From NCBI GenBank assembly GCA_030435675.1, contig CM059624.1, forward strand, positions 11,184,769-11,248,768: a stretch of 64,000 nucleotides of DNA, written 5' to 3'. Made by a program: the position numbers and the translations under genes. Within the stretch, counting starts at the first letter, position 1; the number at the start of each line of letters is the position of its first letter. This DNA is from Steinernema hermaphroditum. Taxonomy: Eukaryota; Nematoda; Chromadorea; Rhabditida; Steinernematidae. The notes beneath the pieces were generated by a model that did no database searches, was not told where the DNA came from, and saw only the letters and a list, made by a program, of their open reading frames with translations. Shown here one piece after another: positions 12,003-21,965 of this stretch.

Positions 12003-12269
12003 TTACATCGGAACCAGGTGGAAGTCAAAGTCGTCTCTGTTGGAGTACCATACGTTGCGGGCTATCTGCGAATCGTAGCGATAGCCTTGGTTCGCCGTCT
12101 GTTGGTCCATCATGTCCCACTTGAAAATTTTGTATATTTCAGAGTCATCGTTCTTCTCCAGCTGGGCTATCAGGTGCCGTTCCATTTCTTCGCTGAGACT
12201 CGGAAGCCATTCTGGATCGTCCCACAACACGGGAACCTCGGGGAAGTGTCGGGGATACATAAAAGCCAT
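12003..12269 (-). CDS. unrecognised small protein, 88 aa
   Basis: I do not recognise it. The start MAFMYPRHFPE is chosen because an ATTGCAG splice acceptor lies directly against this ATG, as in trans-spliced nematode messages. The protein is acidic and rich in aromatics and charged residues (WDDPEWLP, WYSNRDDFDF), with a helix-like central segment (SLSEEMERHLIAQLEKNDD). It has no signal peptide or membrane segment. It lies on the same strand 295 bases downstream of the PDZ gene, consistent with a two-gene operon. An upstream coding exon spliced at the same acceptor cannot be excluded. Confidence 0.55.
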   Translation of the reverse strand: MAFMYPRHFPEVPVLWDDPEWLPSLSEEMERHLIAQLEKNDDSEIYKIFKWDMMDQQTANQGYRYDSQIARNVWYSNRDDFDFHLVPM

Positions 12270-12542
12270 CTGCAATGAGCATTTCGATTACAACAACGAC
12301 AAGACCAACGGAAAAGATGACACGAAGATTCACAGAACACGCAGAAATCGCTGAACATACATAAGCACGCCCTTCAAACCCCAAAATCCTAAAATCTAGT
12401 TCTAGCGAGTTTACATCACCAGGAAAAAAAACCGCCGCTCGAAAGAACAACACTTCGGAAATGTCCGTCGCGGGCGACCACTGCATCCGCTGTCAGATCC
12501 GCTATACAGAACATCATCGACATTGACAAAACGCGATACGTA

Positions 12543-12548
12543 TTCATT
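12543..12548 (-). terminator. variant poly(A) signal after the PDZ gene
   Basis: AATGAA on the minus strand, about 17 bases past the stop of the PDZ gene. AATGAA is a common nematode variant of AATAAA. Confidence 0.4.
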
Positions 12549-12564
12549 GCAAAACACTAGAATA

Positions 12565-13316
12565 TCACTTGGCAGGCTTCTCCTTGTTGACCGCCCTCCT
12601 CGACTTCGAACGGGTCGAGCGATGAGAATTGACCGTGAGTACTTCGGCGATCTGTTCGCGGGCTTCGATCGAATCCGGACGTTCGACGGCAATGGCGACG
12701 CCTCCGGGATTCGCGAGGCCCTGGACGAGCGCCTTCTTTAGCTGATCTTTGTCGGTGATCTTCTCTTTGTCAACAAAGAGTATCCGATCGCCGTAGAAGA
12801 GGCGCTCCGCTGACAGCGAATTTCTCGTCGTCTTCTGCACCAGTACACTTCCTTTTGCACCGTTTTTCACCCGCTGCAAACCGGGTAGTCAGCAGCAGAG
12901 ATACGATTTCGGAGCTCACCAGCCCAAGATTCGGTCCATTGGGACGGACGGCGATGTTGACCGTGAGATAAGCGTAGCCAGGACGCCGAGTGCACTTGAG
13001 GCTGCTCGGGATTTGCATCTCAGCCGCTATATCCTTTCCTCGCTTCTCATCGCGCTCCACGTCGATCCTGAAAGTGTCCATGAAGTGATAAATAAAGGAG
13101 TGCAACTTACTTAGTGATCTGTCGATGGCCGTAGATCTTGTTGAAGGCGGCTCTGTCCGGCACCGGTTTGTTGTTGAGCTTCACGATGCGATCGCCGACT
13201 TTCAGACGTCCGTCGACGGCGCCACAATGGTGGACATAGATGACGACCATCTGCTCGTTGAAGTGCGCTCCGATGTGCTCGATCTCATCGATGCTCACCC
13301 TCACCGATTCGGTCAT
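12565..13316 (-). CDS. protein with two PDZ-like domains
   Basis: Complement of exons 13111-13316, 12920-13067 and 12565-12873; 663 nt, 220 aa; introns of 43 and 46 bp. The first PDZ-like domain covers roughly residues 5-90, with the GDRIVKLNNKPVPDRAAF segment typical of the strand/helix that follows the ligand groove (GD.I..VN). The second covers roughly 98-185, with NLGL followed by GDRILFVDKEKITDKDQL. The C-terminal tail is basic and Ser/Arg-rich (SHRSTRSKSRRAVNKEKPAK). No signal peptide or membrane segment, so a cytoplasmic scaffold that binds C-terminal peptides is inferred. The carboxylate-binding loop is not a clean GLGF in domain 1, so ligand binding may be atypical. It may be the first gene of an operon with the small gene at 12003-12269. 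Confidence 0.8.
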
Positions 13317-13696
13317 TGTGCCGCCGCTTCTCAGAACGGATGAAATGGGGAGTGAAGCTGCTAGCAGAGAGATTGTCTAGAGGGCATACGTTACACTGTC
13401 GCGAGACTCAGGACCCTCGTGACAGGAGCACCACCATCCGAAAGTCACAGGTTCCCCTTTGCAGACAAAGAGCGTTTCTGGACGGCTGCACCCAAAACGC
13501 ACTTTGAAATTTCAATTGAGACGTTGCTAGAGACGTTTTTGAAAGTACAAAGTCACAGGTTGTAGACAGAGACATATCCTACTAGACTTGTCTGTCTAAA
13601 AATGGACTTTAAAATCCCATTCGAGCGGTCGAAAATGCTTCTGAATGGTCCAAAAAGTTTGAGAGTTTCGGGTCTCGCACAGAAGTTCACCCCACC

Positions 13697-14403
13697 GTTT
13701 TTGATGTGCAGCGCGACAAGGCCGAGATCCTGGTGGGGAAGAACACGGTGATTTGCAAGGCGATCGCCGGACTTCCGCAAGAAGCCCGACCTCGAGAACC
13801 TCCTCGCGCACATCGTCGGCTTCGTTTTCACGAAGGGCGACTTGGCCGAAGTCCGCGACCTTCTCCTGAAGAGCAAACGTAGCGCACCCGCCAAGGCCGG
13901 CGCCATCGCGCCCTGTGACGTAAATTTGCCTCCTCAAAACACCGGAATGCGTCTCGAGAAGACGTCCTTCTTCGCTCCAGATACCTATGAGGATCTCACG
14001 CGGCAGCATCGAGATCCTCAGCGAGGTGCATCTCATCGAAGAGGGCGAGAGGGTCGGCACCTCTGAGGCTGCCCTCCTCTCCATGCTCAACATCGAACCC
14101 TTCACCTACGGTCTTGTGGTACTGCAGGTCTACGACAACGGTGTCATCTTCTCGCCCACTGCCCTCGATATCACTCCCGAGAAGCTCTCTGACCGATTCG
14201 CCGAAGGAGTGCGCAACGTCGTCTCTCTTTCCCTCGCCATCGACCACCCCACCCTCGTCTCTGCTCCGTATTTCATCGCTCAGGGATACGAAAACCTCTT
14301 GGGCATGGCTGCTGCCACCGATACGACTTTTGAGGACACGAATGCATTATTCGGTAACGATGGTGAATCCTCTTCGGACACAGGATTTGGCCTCTTCGAC
14401 TAA
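13697..14403 (+). pseudogene. broken copy of ribosomal protein P0 (uL10, large-subunit stalk)
   Basis: Similar to acidic ribosomal protein P0 along most of its length: [116 protein letters not shown], and the P-protein end DTGFGLFD. It lacks the N-terminal third and any intron. The frame is broken twice: about two bases are missing near 13770 (after KAIAG) and about five near 13972 (after TSFF). An in-frame three-residue deletion precedes GFVFTK, and the alanine-rich hinge is largely gone. This fits a retrocopy or old truncated duplicate. The downstream frame from about 13990 is still open to the stop, so a short translated relic is conceivable but not supported. Confidence 0.85.
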
Positions 14404-14554
14404 ACGCCCCTTCGAAAAGAACCGTCTTCGAGTCTCTAACTTATCCCCTATATATAAATGGAGAACCGACGGGTCTGTTGGTCTGTGTGTGTGTGTTTTT
14501 CCGTGCGCACGGCGGAAACACCCACACAAAATAAGGACCCCGAGGGGAACCGAA
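14404..14554. other. spacer between the P0 relic and the hAT-like element
   Basis: No feature beyond a short GT-rich run near 14485-14500. Confidence 0.4.
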
Positions 14555-14562
14555 CCAGACAC
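14555..14562. repeat. left target-site duplication (8 bp)
   Basis: CCAGACAC, repeated exactly at 15626-15633 on the other side of the element. Confidence 0.85.
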
Positions 14563-14598
14563 TAGGGTTGGCATTCGAGTCAGAAAACGCCGAGTCAC

Positions 14599-14742
14599 CG
14601 AGTCGAGTCGAGTCGAGTCGAGTCGAGTCGTGATCGGCCGAGTCGCCGAGTCGAGTCGAGTCGAGTCGTGATCGGCCGAGTCGCCGAGTCGAGTCGAGTC
14701 GAGTCGGACTTTCCGAGTCGAGTCGAGTCGAGTCACCGAGAC
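14599..14742. repeat. GAGTC pentanucleotide tract, left arm
   Basis: Interrupted (GAGTC)n with recurring GTGATCGGCC spacers; part of the hAT-like element. Confidence 0.85.
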
Positions 14743-15307
14743 ATTTTTTAACTTCATAAAAGTGATCAATCATAGCGCGGCGGGACTCAGAATTTTGAAC
14801 TGTCGTATTGAAAAAGCGAATATTTCGTACGTTTGCTCTTCGCTTTCAATGCCATGGTGAGTCCTGTGTGTCGAGAATGCATCGGCCATGGCCATGACAG
14901 ATGCAGTCTAATTCATGGCCATGGCCATCCAGCGGCTATTCAACCAACTAGGTAGAAATGCTGACAGGATAGCCATGGATCAGACCTGCCTTTTCCGATA
15001 CTTAGATAGAACGCAACCGCAGGTCTAGCTCAACCGTACTAATCCATGAGCTAGACACAGCCAGACCCCGAGTCTCGAATCAATTTGCATAACGGGACGA
15101 AGAAACAGTAAGCAAAATCCCTCTGAAACCGCTTCACTGGAAGTAATCAGAAATGTGAGACGGTAGTTTCGAACAGATCACCCTGATTGCCAAGTAACCG
15201 TATTACGGTACGCACAACAGTTTCAATGGCGCTCGCATGCCGCGACCGAATTGTGGGTCTCAGCACGCTGTGACTGAGCGCTTCTGTGAATTTCGAAAGG
15301 TCGCTTT

Positions 15308-15613
15308 CAGTCGAGTCGGACTTCGCCGAGTCGAGTCGAGCCGAGTCGTGAAGGGCCGAGTCGCCGAGTCGAGTCGAGTCGAGTCGAGTCGAGTCGAGTC
15401 GAGTCGAGTCGGACTTGGCCGAGTCGCCGAGTCGAGTCGAGTCGAGTCGAGTCGAGTCGAGTCGGACTTGGCCGAGTCGCCGAGTCGAGTCGAGTCGAGT
15501 CGAGTTCGAGTCGGACTTGGCCGAGTCACCGAGTCGAGTCGAGTCGAGTCGAGTCAAAAAAGGCGACTCGAACTCGACTCGACTCGACTCGACTCGACTC
15601 GACTCGACTCGAA
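15308..15613. repeat. GAGTC pentanucleotide tract, right arm, with inverted segment
   Basis: (GAGTC)n with recurring GGACTTGGCC spacers up to about 15556, then an A-run, then the reverse-complement (CGACT)n from about 15565. A hairpin of tens of base pairs is possible between the two halves. Confidence 0.85.
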
Positions 15614-15625
15614 GTGCCAACCCTA

Positions 15626-15633
15626 CCAGACAC
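15626..15633. repeat. right target-site duplication (8 bp)
   Basis: CCAGACAC, identical to 14555-14562. Confidence 0.85.
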
Positions 15634-15829
15634 CGACCGCTTACAAACAGAGAACGTTCGCAAGGAGCCACATAGACAGTTGAGATGGTAATGCTCTATT
15701 TCCACTATCTCTCTGGTGATGCTAGGCTTTGAGTTTTTTTGCTGTTTTTGAGTGATTTTTTGCCTATTTTGTAACCAGCAGTGTTTTCGGTTCGAGTTTA
15801 CAGTTTTTTCGCCTACTTTAGCCATTTAC

Positions 15830-15947
15830 ATGAGCGCCAATCTTGCCGCCCGCCGGGCTATTGGTGTCGTGCCGGCCGCAGGGCTGCAGTTTTAGGCCCC
15901 AACTTCAGCCCTATCTATGAGCGCCAATCTTGCCGCCCGCAGGGCTA
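15830..15947. repeat. short direct duplication, 30-bp units 88 bp apart
   Basis: The stretch at 15830-15859 recurs at 15918-15947 with a single mismatch, in a GC-rich island (gccgcccgc.gggct). No coding sense detected. The remaining sequence to 16329 holds nothing I recognise. Confidence 0.7.
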
Positions 15948-16329
15948 CAGGCTAATTGGCTTTTAGTACCTGGAGGGCGCGAATTCGCGCGCAGCCGCGT
16001 TTATAGTCATTAATGCCCATTTCTTGTTGTTGTATTTATGTCTTGTTTTGTACCGATACGATAAAAACAAGGAATGGAGTGACCGTGCTCATGCACAGAA
16101 TTTCTTTTTCGAACACCTAACTAATGGGGTGGAGACTCGTTACGCAATCGCCGCGGCGTCCTTCTTCGAAAGATCACGGACGGTCGCTCGCACCCGCGAG
16201 CTTCCGATGGTTAAGGTGCAGATAAGACACGTGATTCTGTTTTAAGGTCGAATTCGACCACCCCGAAAAAGTAATGCGTCCCTCCACTCTTTGATCATTT
16301 GCCCTTTTTCATCCCGACCCAAATCCGCC

Positions 16330-17636
16330 ATGTCCCATCCTAGAACCCCTTCAACATGCCTGATTTGCGGCAACATTGCAAATTGCTGTCATTACGGCGC
16401 GGTCAGCTGCAACTGCTGCAAAACGTTTTTTCGAAGACAGGTCCTTTCCGAGAAGAAAGTAAGTTGCGCGAAAGGGGGAAAGTGTAAAATCGAAACCGGT
16501 TTGTTTACTGATGACAATATTGAGCAGAACGATTTGTGTTATAGGGCTTCGGCTGTGTCGAGCCTGTCGATACGAAAAATGTATAAAAGTTGGGATGTCG
16601 CCTCGAAGTATGTTGGTCACTTCTTTTCAAAAAGAATACACTTCTTCTTTAGGGGTATTCGATAACATGAGTCGAAAGGGACGAAACTCGCCAACGTTGT
16701 CTCTTTCCTTGATGGACACTCCTCGTGATGGCGCTTTCGACGCTCTGCTCAACAACCTTCTTTACATCGAAAGAAAAATCAAGATCCTGCGGGACTCCGA
16801 GTACTTTCCCTACTCGCTTACCAGCTCTATCGAAGACTTCCTTCTTCAGCCATCCCCGCTGAATCAAACACACGACTATCATGTAAACTATCATTTAAGT
16901 GATAAAGTGAGGTTATGGAACTTTCAGATAATCACAAACTGGTCAAAACCTGTTGAATGGGTGATGTTCAGTAGCGATCTCGCTCATCTTCCATACAAGC
17001 TCTGGAGCTATGTGGAAATCGTCCTTGGCATCGAATTCTACAAAACGTTCGACTTCTTCAACAAGCTCGACCATTCAGATAAGCTGTGTCTTCTCAGAGC
17101 CACCCTAAGACAAGTCCGGTTATTTCACTCTTGTTACGACTCTTACTTCCGTGGATATAAGGAGATCTGTGTCGATCCTGATGGCTATGTTCCTTTCGCG
17201 CATCCCTACTACAGGTAATCAAATGGGTATCCATTCCACTATCTCGGCTCTTTTAAGAGGAAGCGCTTTCGATAAATTCCACAAAGCTACGTGCGTGTCG
17301 GCATGTGACGACGTCAAGATGACCATCGAGAAAGCCGTTATTCTGAAAGCCATCATCGCCCTCAATCACGATGCGCCCAACCTGAGCGACAAGGCGAAAG
17401 AGTTGATCACCGAAGAAAGGCTGAAGTACATGAACACCCTGATGAATGTGGTCAAATTGGAGAGCCCTTGTGGAACGTGGTTCTCCAACTTCGTCCGTCT
17501 CTACAGTATCGTGAATCGGAACATCTTTGCAACGAACTGTTTGACGAATCTGTTCTTCGCCAAGATCTTTCCTCTTATCTCCACATCCACCGATCACAAA
17601 CTTGAAAGAATATGGGCCGAACTTATTATCGAGTGA
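16330..17636 (+). CDS. nuclear hormone receptor (divergent nematode NHR), copy 1
   Basis: Exons 16330-16498, 16545-16607, 16653-16882, 16928-17214 and 17258-17636; 1128 nt, 375 aa; introns of 46, 45, 45 and 43 bp. A DNA-binding transcription factor. Zinc finger 1 starts CLICGNIANCCHYGAVSC, with a P-box of CNCCKTFF. Zinc finger 2 is completed only after splicing intron 1 (KCKIETG joined to LRLCRACRYEKCIKVGM). A ligand-binding domain follows from about residue 120, with LNNLLYIERKI, KLWSYVEIVLGIEFYKTF and LCLLRATLRQVRLFH helices. Exons 2 (63 nt) and 5 (379 nt) have exactly the same length as in copy 2 at 21966, proving common origin. Introns 2 and 3 are 3n and stop-free, so unspliced forms stay in frame. 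An in-frame ATG 39 bases upstream is an alternative start. The ligand is unknown. Confidence 0.88.
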
Positions 17637-19331
17637 TGATGATTGTTTTGTACGAGCAAATTGGACTATGACAATAAGATAAATTATTATCTTTATCTTT
17701 GCTATTATGCAAATTCTAAACAAACCAGTTCTGAATCTGGTTGTGGCGAGGCGGTCGAGAGCTGTGAATTTCCATCTTCAGAGCGGGTGAAGGCGCGGAC
17801 GATGTAACTATCCCACTGTTTGAATGGGCGGTCGTGCGGTGGTGACGATTTTCTTGGCAAGAAGTTGGCTCCTTCATGTTCCAGGCCTTATGAGAGTTGG
17901 GGGAGATACTTGTGCCAACAACGACGGCCGAGAACGATCGACACAAATGATCCTGAATTTGAAAGACCGCAATGGAAACGGTCGATTGTATGTTTTTGGA
18001 AATTTTTCTCTCTTGTCGATTGAAAATTCTTAAGTTACGTGGCAGTGACTATTGTTAGTGTATCTGTTTACACGTAAAAGTAGTGCTACTTGTTCACATC
18101 GGTACTCCCGCGTACAAATCGTATTAGAGCGTATAAGAGCACAAATTGACAATAATTGCATTGAAAAATCAGTGGTGCTTTAAAGTTCGCAACTACGTTC
18201 GGAACATTTGCGGTTGGTTTTTTGAGTAGAATGTGCTGCACAGATTACAGTGGAAAAAATTGTGACAGCCGATGGCGATGAATCAGCGACCCTTTTTGGC
18301 GATTGTCAATGATCACGGACGGTCAGAGGTTGGTTTAGATCGCCGACGAGATAGGCGACGGTTTGCAGTTCCGGGTTTGACTTTTTGTGTCACATCGATA
18401 GAAAGGACATGGTTTGCCGAAAAGATATCTCCTGTTTAACGAAATGCTTTGAGGCGATCTCTGATGGCCTTATAACAAAAGGACAAGTATAAATGATTTG
18501 TGCCACAGAAACGACTGGTCTTTGAATGCTCACAGCAGTTTGAAGTTGCCTTTTGGTGTAGACTACATGCTATACAGCAACTGAATACAGTTAGTGCTGG
18601 CCCAATTTCAAAATGCGATCTCTGTCACTGATCACGCACGTTTAAAGAATCTTTCTGATTTGTCGGAGAGATACAAGACGGTTTACTTTTTCTGTCACGC
18701 GAGCGACTACGTCTCTGACCGATATGTGGTGAAGTGGTGTTTTCGACTTGACCTAGATTTGCGGAATTACATTTATCAGAAAATTTTGTATCTTTAAATT
18801 TGATTTATAGGGTTTTATTATAGAGAGCCATGAAAAGTTACCCAAACGATGTCAAGTTGTTAAGATGAGATACTTAGAGAATAAAGTTGTTCTTTGGGTT
18901 TGGTCTTTGAAATGCTTTGAGATTTCTTCTCCTTATCATAATAGGAGGAGGCTGTAAAAACGTGTATGCTGCCATTTATAGTTCTCGTGCTGGAAATTTC
19001 CAACAAACATATGTTCACATTGTCTTAGACGGTTATAGGCGAGTAGAAGGGAGGTGGTACGATGTTTTGTGGCTGCGCATGGTTGTGCATGGTTGAAACT
19101 CAATTAATAAAAGAAAGGAACGTTTATTATATTGCACCTTGTTGTCATCACGAAAGATCTTTTGACCTTTGAAGAAATGAGTTCATTTCCGTTGGCAGAC
19201 ACGTGCTAAGTGCCCCTCATTGCCGAAGGTCACCTTTAATTATTTTGTGCCCTGAGATATATATTCTCCACTTCAACGTTCCTAACGCACGATATTCTAT
19301 CTATAGTAGCAGCAGAGCTGTTCTCCTTCTC
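17637..19331. other. intergenic 1.7 kb, no gene recognised
   Basis: Short open stretches (for example 18594-18797) lack domains, convincing starts or splice partners. This must include the 3' UTR of the receptor and the promoter of the next GPCR. Confidence 0.4.
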
Positions 19332-20612
19332 ATGGCGTCGGTGATGATGTACAATTCTACTTTATCATCAGTGCTGAATGACTCATTGTTCGTCGATGTA
19401 GAGAACTTCACCTTGACTGAAAACTTCACGTCTTTCCTCCCACCTCGGTTCTCTGTAAAACCCCGCATTCTTCCCGGAATTGTGAGAGGGAATCACAGTG
19501 TGGAACTTGATCATACCGATCAACTACGTGCTACAAATGACACCGAACATTACATCGTTGGTTTCGTCATGATCATTGTAAGTCGAACGATCGGATCATT
19601 CAGCTACTTGCATCTCTTTAGATGGCGATGTTAGGCATCGTCGCCAATGGAATTCTGATCCACAGCGTTCTAAGAACATCGGTCTTTGGTCGTTTTTATG
19701 GACGTCTTCTTCTACATCGGTCAATGGCTGAAGTAGTCAGCTGCCTGATCATCGCCACCTTCTTCACTCCCTATGTCATGATATCCAGTTCCATATCGGA
19801 TTCCCTCAACATAGCGTTCACAACGATGTTCGCCTTTTCACTCTCAACGACTTACTTGATCCACTTCCTCGTCGCCGTCAATCGCTTCTGCGCCGTCTAC
19901 TTCCCCATTTACTACAACAGATCGTCGCAAGCTCTTTGGAAACAGGCTGCTGGGCATCTGCTTGTGGCCGTCCTGGCCGGGATCGTCACCTCCTTGTCAT
20001 TTTTCTGTAAGCTAATCCCGTTCATCAGAATGCCCCTGATCAGAATCGTTTCAGTCAAATGCAGTCAGTTCGTCTTCTCTCGACGAAGATACGATATTCT
20101 GGCTCTTGGATGCGACTACAGCGACCATGAGTTCTCTGAAACGAAACGAATGATCACCATTGTGGTCATCATATGGGGATCGTGTGCCTTTGCAGCCCTG
20201 TCGGTCGATCTTCTGACCCTCGGCAGAGTGATTCTCTATACGGTAGGCCTACTATCCACGATACATACGCTATTTACCGATTTAGACGATCATGAAGTCC
20301 ACGGTTAGCCTCAGTTACCGCCAGAACCTCCGCTTCTTCCTCCAGTCGTTCAGCCTCAATATCGTAATCTGCTCTGGAGTCGTAACGACACATGTCCTTT
20401 CGGATCACTTCGACTCCTCCTTCACACGTTTCTGGTTCTCTCTCTTTCACGTCATGCTTGGATTTATTCTCAATGGGTAATTTCAGAGTTTATTTTGAGT
20501 GCTAATGGTGGCTTTCAGGGTAATTCCTGTGCTTTTCAATAGTGCACTGAGAGATATGTGGAGAAGACGGAACGCGACTATCGTTTCCGTCGCCAGCAAG
20601 ATGTACTCTTAG
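19332..20612 (+). CDS. srx-like serpentine chemoreceptor A
   Basis: Exons 19332-19577, 19622-20006, 20055-20242, 20286-20476 and 20519-20612; 1104 nt, 367 aa; introns of 44, 48, 43 and 42 bp. Exon 1 codes an 82-residue extracellular N-terminus with several N-glycosylation sequons (NST, NDS, NFT, NHS, NDT) and the start of TM1. Exon 2 carries TM1-TM4 with the post-TM3 motif NRFCAVYFPIYYN. Exon 3 has the extracellular loop CSQFVFSRRRYDI..LGC, shared with the next two receptors, then TM5. Exon 4 has RFFLQSFSLNIVICSGVV (TM6) and WFSLFHVMLGFILNG (TM7). The NRF.AV..P motif suggests serpentine receptor class X. Exon 2 equals two exons (161+224) of the other copies, so one intron differs. Intron 2 is stop-free and 3n. 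Confidence 0.82.
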
Positions 20613-20926
20613 TTCTAGAAATGTATTGTTTTTGATTGTTAAATAGGAATTGTTGATTTGGATAAAAGACAAAAAGACTCGTCTTTCCCTTCTCCACTTA
20701 AATAACATCACTCTGTGGCCAAAATGGGGAATTAGGACAGACCAGCGGTATGGTAATATCCCTGTAGAGTTTGCGAATATCTCTCCGTTAAAATGCGTTA
20801 AAACCCAGTCGTTTAATACCAGAACCGTCAGTGATAAGTAAGGGTATCATCAAAATGTTACACAGTAATTTCACTTTAGCCATCGAGTTAGAGCGTTGCC
20901 ACGGGATAGCCTTCCGACCAGGAAGG

Positions 20927-21187
20927 TTAGTTAACAACGTAGACAGGCAGGCAAACGCCCATGCAAGGATGGGCCCAGCAGTTCATTCCAGTGCAAGTTT
21001 GTCCCGAGAGACAAGTAGGGAAGCAAGCTGAAAAAGATGGGTACTCCTTCTGCCTTTCTGATCGGAACTCACAGAACGCGACTGACTGCGCCGACGATAT
21101 CGCCAGTAGCGCGCCAATCGTGACCTAAACTGAAATTAACGGTGAATGAACACAAGCACTCACCAGAACGAGCAAAAGAACTTTCAT
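20927..21187 (-). CDS. small secreted cysteine-rich peptide with a 39-bp intron
   Basis: Complement of exons 21164-21187 and 20927-21124; 222 nt, 73 aa. Exon 1 codes only MKVLLLVL and is followed by a GTGAGT donor. The 39-bp intron ends in TTTAG, and exon 2 completes the signal peptide (VTIGALLAISSA, cleavage near residue 20). The mature region has cysteines at about 26, 42, 46, 52, 57, 62 and 66, spacing C-x15-C-x3-C-x5-C-x4-C-x4-C-x3-C. An odd number of cysteines suggests a dimer or one free thiol. Cysteine spacing vaguely recalls half of a trypsin-inhibitor-like domain, but I do not assign it. It is unrelated in spacing to the two peptides at 10-11.6 kb. The gene is antisense between the srx-A and NHR-2 genes. 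Confidence 0.7.
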
Positions 21188-21226
21188 CGTGAGCCGATTT
21201 GATGTTTTTGGCCTAATGGAACCTCG

Positions 21227-21239
21227 CTTATATGCAAAT
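21227..21239 (-). promoter_or_regulatory. TATA-like box abutting an octamer (POU-type) motif
   Basis: On the minus strand, ATTTGCAT (octamer ATGCAAAT at 21232-21239) overlaps TATAAG at 21227-21232, 40-45 bases upstream of the peptide start. Octamers are recognised by POU-homeodomain factors. Use here is inferred. Confidence 0.4.
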
Positions 21240-21953
21240 AGCGCACAAAAGAAAACCTGTATTTTTTGATGCTGTGTACACAGAAGGATTACGATTTTTC
21301 CAATTCTGCACAGCGGAAAAGTCGATAGCATATCCATAAGACTTGTTTTTCAGACTTTCTGAGTATGACCAAAAAGTAGGACTGCCTGAAACTTCCAACT
21401 TGTCCTGCACAATGGCTCTTCGTTTTGAGCTGAGAGATTTCTGTTTTCCGGTCACATAGCACGTTCATGCTCGTATGGCTCCTGGCCGAAAAGCGGACTA
21501 AAGCTATTCGGTCAAACGGTGAGAAACCGGAACCGACACCAAAAAAAACAAAAAACCCCGACCCGAAAACCCGAACACAATAAAATTAAAGTCAAATGGT
21601 AGTTACCTTGAGTGAAATGTGCCTATATGTGAGTAATAAACATTTTCATTTTTAAAAATCGGCAGTTTCAGTGCCTCAACTCAATAGCACATAATGAGCT
21701 GAAACATCCAGAACGCGTGTAGAAAGTCTAAGTATGTAGAAACCAGTGTTCATGCATACAAACGTCATTGCCGTCCAATTCTTGTGTGGCAAAAAGCGAC
21801 GAAATTCATTTCCACGCGAAAGATGTTATCATTTCAAGTGATAAGACAGATGCTTGCGGCCTGGGTGGAATAGCTCCGAAGTGAATGTTCTGTTTGCTCA
21901 CCTCCTTGGCAACCATCGTCTAACGCTGCTTTACTTCTTTGTGACCATTTCAG
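21240..21953. other. intergenic, nothing recognised
   Basis: Divergent promoter region between the minus-strand peptide and the plus-strand receptor. It has an A-rich stretch near 21541-21590 but no supported gene. Confidence 0.4.
21945..21953 (+). promoter_or_regulatory. splice acceptor upstream of NHR copy 2
   Basis: ACCATTTCAG ends about 12 bases before the ATG at 21966; a candidate spliced-leader site or 5'-UTR intron end. Confidence 0.4.
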
Positions 21954-21965
21954 GCTTAACAATTT

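Larger units (their letters stand above)
14563..15625. mobile_element. foldback hAT-like non-autonomous element, 1063 bp
   Basis: The left end reads TAGGGTTGGCATTCGAGTC and the reverse complement of the right end reads TAGGGTTGGCACTTCGAGTC, differing by one inserted base. The perfect flanking 8-bp duplication CCAGACAC and the TAGGG..GGCA terminus are hAT-superfamily traits. Both arms continue into pentanucleotide GAGTC runs (14599-14742 and 15308-15613). The right arm also switches orientation around 15556-15567, so single strands can fold back. No transposase or other long frame: the runs give artefactual Ser/Arg/Val/Glu frames on both strands. Mobilisation in trans by a hAT transposase is inferred. 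Confidence 0.85.

Noticed and set aside
14441..15683. Arg/Ser/Glu/Val-rich frames on both strands
   Set aside because: Artefacts of the GAGTC pentanucleotide tracts in the hAT-like element.
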